Shown here in pieces: positions 60,374-64,000 of a stretch of 64,000 nucleotides of DNA. The position numbers were made by a program, and so were the translations under genes. The DNA comes from an uncultured Sphingomonadaceae bacterium. Lineage in GTDB: Bacteria > Pseudomonadota > Alphaproteobacteria > Sphingomonadales > Sphingomonadaceae. How positions within the stretch are numbered: position 1 is the first letter of the stretch; each line of letters opens with the position of its first letter. The stretch is taken from the NCBI GenBank assembly GCA_947493195.1, contig CANLQG010000002.1, positions 372,001 through 436,000 on the forward strand, in the 5' to 3' direction. The notes beneath the pieces are model-generated. The model saw only the letters and a list, made by a program, of their open reading frames with translations. It had not been told where the DNA came from and ran no database searches.

Positions 60374-60714
60374 CGGTCCTGTAATACGAGAATTCGCAAG
60401 TTGTCTGCCTCTATAACGGGCGTGTCGCCTGCGGCAAGGCGAAGCGACCCAGACAGGGGCAAAGGCAGGCACAAAAGCACCGATACGGCGTGAATAGCCG
60501 CTTAATACGCGCGCCGACATCGGCTCTGGCGCGACGTGGCCGGCATGCGGGCGTGTGGATAAGCTGCAACAGTCGGCAAAAAGCCTTGCCGTTGCAACGT
60601 GATGTCTGGAATGTTTTGAAATTGCGGCTTAACACAATCGATGTTCGAAACGACTCGGGTGTGGAACGCTTTGGTTCATGCAGAGTCCATTGGGCAGGGG
60701 ATAAGAGAGGCATC
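60374..60714. other. Divergent intergenic region
   Basis: The 341 bp between DUF3576 (-) and the barrel protein (+) hold no credible ORF. TTATAG near 60409-60414 (minus strand) is a possible -10 for the DUF3576-leuS operon. TTTTGAAAT near 60613-60621 could belong to a + promoter. GAGAGG precedes the 60715 ATG. Confidence 0.35.
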
Positions 60715-61509
60715 ATGTCGAAGTCGCGTACAGGATTGGCAGGCAAGGTGGCGCTTGGCGCTTCCGCCGCGCTGCTGGCCGTCGCACTTCCGAGTGCCGG
60801 TTTCGCTTTCGCCTCCCTGGGCGACTCGGATGCAACCGAAGACGCGGCGGAGCCGCTGGTTGCCTTCACGCCCGCCGATGGCGATCCGCGGATGGCGCAG
60901 ATCATTGCCGAGCGCCGCGGCGATGCCCGCATGATGCGCTTCACTCCCGCCGGTTTCGCCAAGTCTCCGGCAGAGCGAGTCGTGACCGTTGCCGTCCGGG
61001 TGGACCAGCAGACCGCTGACGCACTGGCGGCCAGTTCGCTTGGTGGGCAGCGCAACACCGACGCAAGCTCGATTGGCCTGCGCGTAACGCCCACGCGTTA
61101 CAACCTCGGCCTCGCTCGCGGCTATTCCAGCTTCACGGCGGCACCCGCAGCCGGGCAGACCGCTGCCCCGACCCGCTCGCTTGCCGCGAACTCGCTGTCT
61201 GGCACCCTGTCGCGCGCGCGCATTCCCGACCTCACCGAGTTCAAGCCGCGCACCGCCGCGCATGAAGAGCCGAGCCGCTTTGCCGCACGCATCGACCGCG
61301 AACAGGACGACGCGGCTGAGACAGTGTCCGTCGCCAACCAGACCTTGCGCGACCAGATGCTGGATGTGGCGGGCAGCTATCGCCTGACCCGCAATCTCGA
61401 TATTACCGCCGGTGTCCGCTACGAACAGGATCGCGACCTCATCCAGGTTCCCGATCTTGACGAGCAGGACAGCCAGGCCGTGTATATCGGCACCCAGTTC
61501 CGCTTCTGA
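60715..61509 (+). CDS. Exported outer-membrane beta-barrel-like protein
   Basis: The 264-aa protein starts MSKSRTGLAGKVALGASAAL and continues LLAVALPSAGFAFA, a signal peptide. The middle is low-complexity Ala/Ser/Thr/Pro. The C-terminus reads TRNLDITAGVRYEQDRD... and ends YIGTQFRF, with the alternating pattern and terminal Phe of an outer-membrane strand. It may be a reduced barrel or a secreted anchor. No family identified. GAGAGG precedes the ATG. Confidence 0.65.
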   Translation: MSKSRTGLAGKVALGASAALLAVALPSAGFAFASLGDSDATEDAAEPLVAFTPADGDPRMAQIIAERRGDARMMRFTPAGFAKSPAERVVTVAVRVDQQTADALAASSLGGQRNTDASSIGLRVTPTRYNLGLARGYSSFTAAPAAGQTAAPTRSLAANSLSGTLSRARIPDLTEFKPRTAAHEEPSRFAARIDREQDDAAETVSVANQTLRDQMLDVAGSYRLTRNLDITAGVRYEQDRDLIQVPDLDEQDSQAVYIGTQFRF

Positions 61510-61513
61510 TCAA

Positions 61514-61529
61514 TGCAGCAAATGTTGCA
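61514..61529. promoter_or_regulatory. TGCA-type near-palindrome upstream of phaB
   Basis: TGCAGCA-AA-TGTTGCA at 61514-61529 is a 6-of-7 inverted repeat. TGC-rich sites like this resemble PhaR-type targets. It overlaps the end of the upstream gene region, before the terminator, so its relevance to phaB is uncertain. Confidence 0.2.
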
Positions 61530-61536
61530 CGGCATG

Positions 61537-61558
61537 ACCCCGCTTCGGCGGGGTTTTG
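61537..61558 (+). terminator. Rho-independent terminator with UUCG loop
   Basis: CCCCGC (61538-61543), loop TTCG, GCGGGG (61548-61553), then TTTT. It ends the 60715-61509 transcript and separates it from phaB. Confidence 0.85.
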
Positions 61559-61634
61559 TTTTGCGCAACATTGTCGGGCAAGCTAGTGCTTATCACGCAA
61601 CTAAGGGTCAACCGGACAGGCAAGGGAATTATTC

Positions 61635-62357
61635 ATGGGACATGTAGCAGTCGTCACCGGCGGAACGCGCGGAATTGGCCGCGCCATCTGCGAAGCACTG
61701 AAGGACGATGGCTTCACAGTCGTGGCAAGTTACGCCGGTAACGAGGAAAAGGCCCGCGCCTTCACCGATGAAACCGGCATCCCCGCCTACAGATTCGACG
61801 TGTCCGACCACGAGGCGACCCTCACCGCTTGCGACAAGATTGCCGAGGAAGTCGGCCCGATCGATATCGTGGTGAACAATGCCGGCATCACCCGCGACGG
61901 CACCCTGCTGAAGATGAGCTACGAGGAATGGGACGAGGTGATGCGCACCAACCTCGGCGGCTGCTTCAACATGGCGAAGGCATGCTTTCCGGGCATGAAG
62001 GACCGCAAGTGGGGCCGCATCATCAACATCGGCTCGATCAACGGGCAGGCAGGCCAGTACGGCCAGGTCAACTACGCCGCCGCGAAGAGCGGCATCCACG
62101 GCTTCACGAAGGCACTGGCGCACGAAGGGGCGCGCTACGGCATCACCGTCAACGCCATCGCCCCCGGCTATATCGATACCGAGATGGTGGCCGCCGTGCC
62201 GGAAGCCGTGCTGGAAAAGATCGTCGCCAAGATTCCGGTGGGCCGCCTTGGCCAGGCCAGCGAAATCGCGCGCGGTGTGGCATTCCTTGCGTCGGAACAG
62301 GGCGGCTTCGTCACCGGTTCGACCCTGTCGATCAACGGCGGCCAGCACATGTATTGA
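61635..62357 (+). CDS. phaB: Acetoacetyl-CoA reductase
   Basis: The 240-aa SDR protein has VTGGTRGIGRAICEAL, the catalytic Ser/Tyr/Lys (IGSINGQAGQYGQVNYAAAK), and is closest to PhbB/PhaB: MSYEEWDEVMRTNLGGCFNM, GYIDTEMVAAV, GGQHMY end. It reduces acetoacetyl-CoA to (R)-3-hydroxybutyryl-CoA for PHB synthesis. It complements the depolymerase gene at 30747. Confidence 0.92.
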   Translation: MGHVAVVTGGTRGIGRAICEALKDDGFTVVASYAGNEEKARAFTDETGIPAYRFDVSDHEATLTACDKIAEEVGPIDIVVNNAGITRDGTLLKMSYEEWDEVMRTNLGGCFNMAKACFPGMKDRKWGRIINIGSINGQAGQYGQVNYAAAKSGIHGFTKALAHEGARYGITVNAIAPGYIDTEMVAAVPEAVLEKIVAKIPVGRLGQASEIARGVAFLASEQGGFVTGSTLSINGGQHMY

Positions 62358-62369
62358 TGGCGCAGACCG

Positions 62370-62630
62370 GTGTCTGAACTGTATCATCCCCCGGTCAAGC
62401 GTTCGGTCGAAATCGCCGGGCACAAGACCTCGATCAGTCTCGAACCGCTGTTCTGGGAAATGCTGAACGACGTTGCCGTGCGCGAGGGGCTGCCTCTCAA
62501 TGCGCTCGTCGCGCGCATAGATGCCCAACGCATCGAGGCCGAGCTTGCGCCCGGCCTCGCGACAGCCATCAGGTTGTGGCTGGTTGACGACTTGCGCCGT
62601 CAGTTGGATCGACGGTCAGCCGATCAGTAA
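62370..62630 (+). CDS. Ribbon-helix-helix domain protein
   Basis: The 86-aa protein starts at GTG 62370 (SELYHPPVKRSVEIAGHKTS). ISLEPLFWEMLNDVAVREGL and the following helix match the RHH_4 group of DNA-binding-like proteins. Twelve bp after phaB. Overlaps the convergent small gene by 7 bp. Its target is unknown. Confidence 0.75.
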   Translation: MSELYHPPVKRSVEIAGHKTSISLEPLFWEMLNDVAVREGLPLNALVARIDAQRIEAELAPGLATAIRLWLVDDLRRQLDRRSADQ

Positions 62631-62872
62631 TTTGCTGGCGGATCGCTGGCGGGAAAGCTTTCATCGCTTTCCTCGTCAACCTCGTCCCAGGTATCCTTCT
62701 TCTGCTTGCCGGTAGCCGTCGCCGAGGCGCCGGCATCGCGAACCTGGTTGAAGTTGGAACCTCCTGCCTGACCCGAAGCGAAGGCCTCGTTCTGGTCGTT
62801 GCGGATGTTCTTGTCGTAGTAACGGTAACCGGCGTAGCCGAGGGCACCCAGTGCTGCGAGTTTGATAAGCAT
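62624..62872 (-). CDS. Small hypothetical protein with N-terminal hydrophobic segment
   Basis: The 82-aa protein starts MLIKLAALGALGYAGYRYYD after AAAGGAGA. The rest is polar, ending DEESDESFPASDPPANY, which resembles the conserved C-terminal tail of small sphingomonad proteins as I remember them. It may be membrane-anchored. Unknown function. Confidence 0.6.
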   Translation of the reverse strand: MLIKLAALGALGYAGYRYYDKNIRNDQNEAFASGQAGGSNFNQVRDAGASATATGKQKKDTWDEVDEESDESFPASDPPANY

Positions 62873-62996
62873 GTCGCGTATCTCCTTTTCTGCACTGTCA
62901 ACGCATGGCCCAGCAAAATGCTCCAGCCGCACGCGTATTTCGGGCTTGCCATCCTACCGGTTGACCGCAGCCTCGCCGCATTGCACAAACCCGCGC

Positions 62997-63884
62997 ATGA
63001 CAGAGCGCAAACCGATCCGCAAAGCCGTCTTCCCCGTTGCCGGGCTCGGCACCCGTTTCCTTCCCGCCACCAAGGCCATTCCCAAGGAACTGTTGCCGAT
63101 CGTCGATCGCCCGCTGATCCAGTACGCGGTGGACGAGGCGCGGGAGGCGGGGATCGAGCAGATGATCTTCGTCACCGGTCGCGGCAAGACCGCCATCGTC
63201 GAACATTTCGACGTGGCCTACGAACTGGAAACCACGATGGAGGAACGCGGCAAGGATCTGTCCGTGCTGGACTCCAGCCGTTTCACGCCGGGTGACATCA
63301 TCACCGTGCGCCAGCAGGTGCCGCTGGGGCTGGGTCACGCGATCTGGTGCGCCCGCGCAATCGTGGGGGACGAGCCGTTCGCCATCCTGCTGCCCGACGA
63401 AATGATGGTGGGCGACAGCGGCGGCAAGGGCGGCTGCATGAAACAGATGGTGGAAGCCTACAACGAAGTGGGTGGCAACCTCATCTCCGTACTCGAAGTG
63501 CCGCACGAAGAGGTGTCTAGCTACGGCGTGATCGATCCCGGAGAGGCCAGCGGCAACCTTACCGAGGTGAAGGGGCTGGTGGAAAAACCGCCGGTGGACG
63601 AGGCACCCTCGAACAAGATCGTCTCCGGCCGCTACATCCTCCAGCCCGAGGTCATGCGGGTGCTGGAAACGCAGGGCAAAGGCGCTGGCGGTGAAATTCA
63701 GCTGACCGATGCCATGGCGCGCATGATCGGCAACCAGCCGTTCAATGCGGTGACATTCGAGGGCCGTCGCTTCGACTGCGGCAGCAAGCTCGGCTTCGTG
63801 GAAGCCACGCTTGCGCTGGCGCTGGAGCGCGAGGACATGGGCGCACAGGTGCGCGAAATAGCCAAGCGGCTGCTGGCGAACTAG
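62997..63884 (+). CDS. galU: UTP-glucose-1-phosphate uridylyltransferase
   Basis: The 295-aa protein has the nucleotidyltransferase signature AGLGTRFLPATKAIPKELLP, DRPLIQYAVDEA, and EKPPVDEAPSNKIVSGRYIL. It makes UDP-glucose from UTP and glucose-1-phosphate, feeding ugd and glucan or LPS synthesis. ATG 62997 is used; the open frame upstream is not conserved-looking. A bidirectional terminator follows. Confidence 0.95.
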   Translation: MTERKPIRKAVFPVAGLGTRFLPATKAIPKELLPIVDRPLIQYAVDEAREAGIEQMIFVTGRGKTAIVEHFDVAYELETTMEERGKDLSVLDSSRFTPGDIITVRQQVPLGLGHAIWCARAIVGDEPFAILLPDEMMVGDSGGKGGCMKQMVEAYNEVGGNLISVLEVPHEEVSSYGVIDPGEASGNLTEVKGLVEKPPVDEAPSNKIVSGRYILQPEVMRVLETQGKGAGGEIQLTDAMARMIGNQPFNAVTFEGRRFDCGSKLGFVEATLALALEREDMGAQVREIAKRLLAN

Positions 63885-63900
63885 CCCCCAGCCCCAAACG

Positions 63901-63930
63901 AAAAAGGCGGACCGCGAGGCCCGCCTTTTC
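63901..63930. terminator. Bidirectional Rho-independent terminator
   Basis: AAAAGGCGG (63902-63910) pairs with CCGCCTTTT (63921-63929), with two further CC/GG pairs around a GCGA loop. It lies between galU and a convergent gene end. Confidence 0.8.
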
Positions 63931-63950
63931 AAACTCTCTGCGAGATGACC

Positions 63951-64000
63951 TTACTCGGGGCCGCCGCGCGCGGCCTGCTCGTCATCCGTGCTTTCGAGAT
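63951..64000 (-). CDS. C-terminal end of an unknown gene, partial
   Basis: On the minus strand the last 16 codons read LESTDDEQAARGGPE followed by TAA at 63953-63951. It sits directly behind a bidirectional terminator, as a convergent gene end would. Nothing more can be said, as the gene continues beyond the window. Confidence 0.4.
   Translation of the reverse strand, partial: LESTDDEQAARGGPE

Noticed and set aside
57191..60493. A long open + strand frame opposite lptE, leuS and DUF3576
   Set aside because: Same reason: antisense to strongly recognised genes, low-complexity translation.

Overview
The window looks like a chromosomal segment of a GC-rich alphaproteobacterium of the order Sphingomonadales, probably near Erythrobacter/Altererythrobacter. 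This rests on protein style and gene neighbourhoods seen here (exosortase-A-associated polysaccharide genes, DUF3576-leuS-lptE-holA, SPFH-Arc pair, DUF6894-like protein, PHA enzymes, PabBC fusion). No search was run. Nearly all of it is dense coding DNA with many 4-nt ATGA/GTGA overlaps. I see no rRNA, tRNA, CRISPR array, insertion sequence or prophage.

Layout. 0-3.1 kb: end of a GGDEF protein, thioesterase, oligopeptidase B. 3.3-8.1 kb: Xaa-Pro aminopeptidase, then an EF-hand protein co-transcribed with an OmpR-type regulator and histidine kinase. 8.1-15.2 kb: HerA-like ATPase, PabBC fusion, aminotransferase, pseudouridine synthase, ArfB, L33, LolA, and a structured, terminator-ended non-coding stretch. 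15.2-18.7 kb: exonuclease III, RibA, acetyltransferase, Psd, DksA-like zinc finger. 18.7-23 kb: secreted beta-helix protein, an SPFH/Arc/small-membrane-protein operon with a palindromic operator-promoter (the last gene frameshifted), RecQ. 23.1-26.4 kb: acidic lipoproteins, phenylalanine hydroxylase, UppP. 26.4-32 kb: M13 peptidase, ABC exporter, PHA depolymerase. 32-37.8 kb: exosortase-A-associated ligase, small membrane protein and glycosyltransferase, an acyltransferase, and a large acidic membrane-anchored protein. 38-44.1 kb: glutamate synthase. 44.2-46.5 kb: small accessory genes. 46.5-50.9 kb: Ung, ABC exporter, RNase D, LptC, LptA. 50.9-55.7 kb: an exopolysaccharide locus (TPR protein, damaged sugar transferase, UDP-glucose dehydrogenase, nucleotide-sugar epimerase). 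55.8-60.4 kb: HolA, LptE, LeuS, DUF3576. 60.7-64 kb: outer-membrane barrel-like protein, PhaB, two small proteins, GalU, and the end of an unknown gene.

How they fit together. Several genes serve the envelope and surface polysaccharide: GalU makes UDP-glucose, Ugd oxidises it to UDP-glucuronate, the epimerase interconverts UDP-uronates, and UppP recycles the lipid carrier. LptA/C/E and LolA move LPS and lipoproteins. PhaB and PhaZ act in the polyhydroxybutyrate cycle.

The most notable observations are: (1) a probable deletion scar fusing a truncated sugar transferase to the last ~33 codons of an O-antigen-ligase-like gene; (2) a one-base frameshift in a small membrane protein gene; (3) a 34-bp concentric palindrome over the SPFH-Arc promoter; (4) a candidate small RNA before xth; (5) two well-formed membrane mini-genes, at 34448-34603 and 44170-44346.
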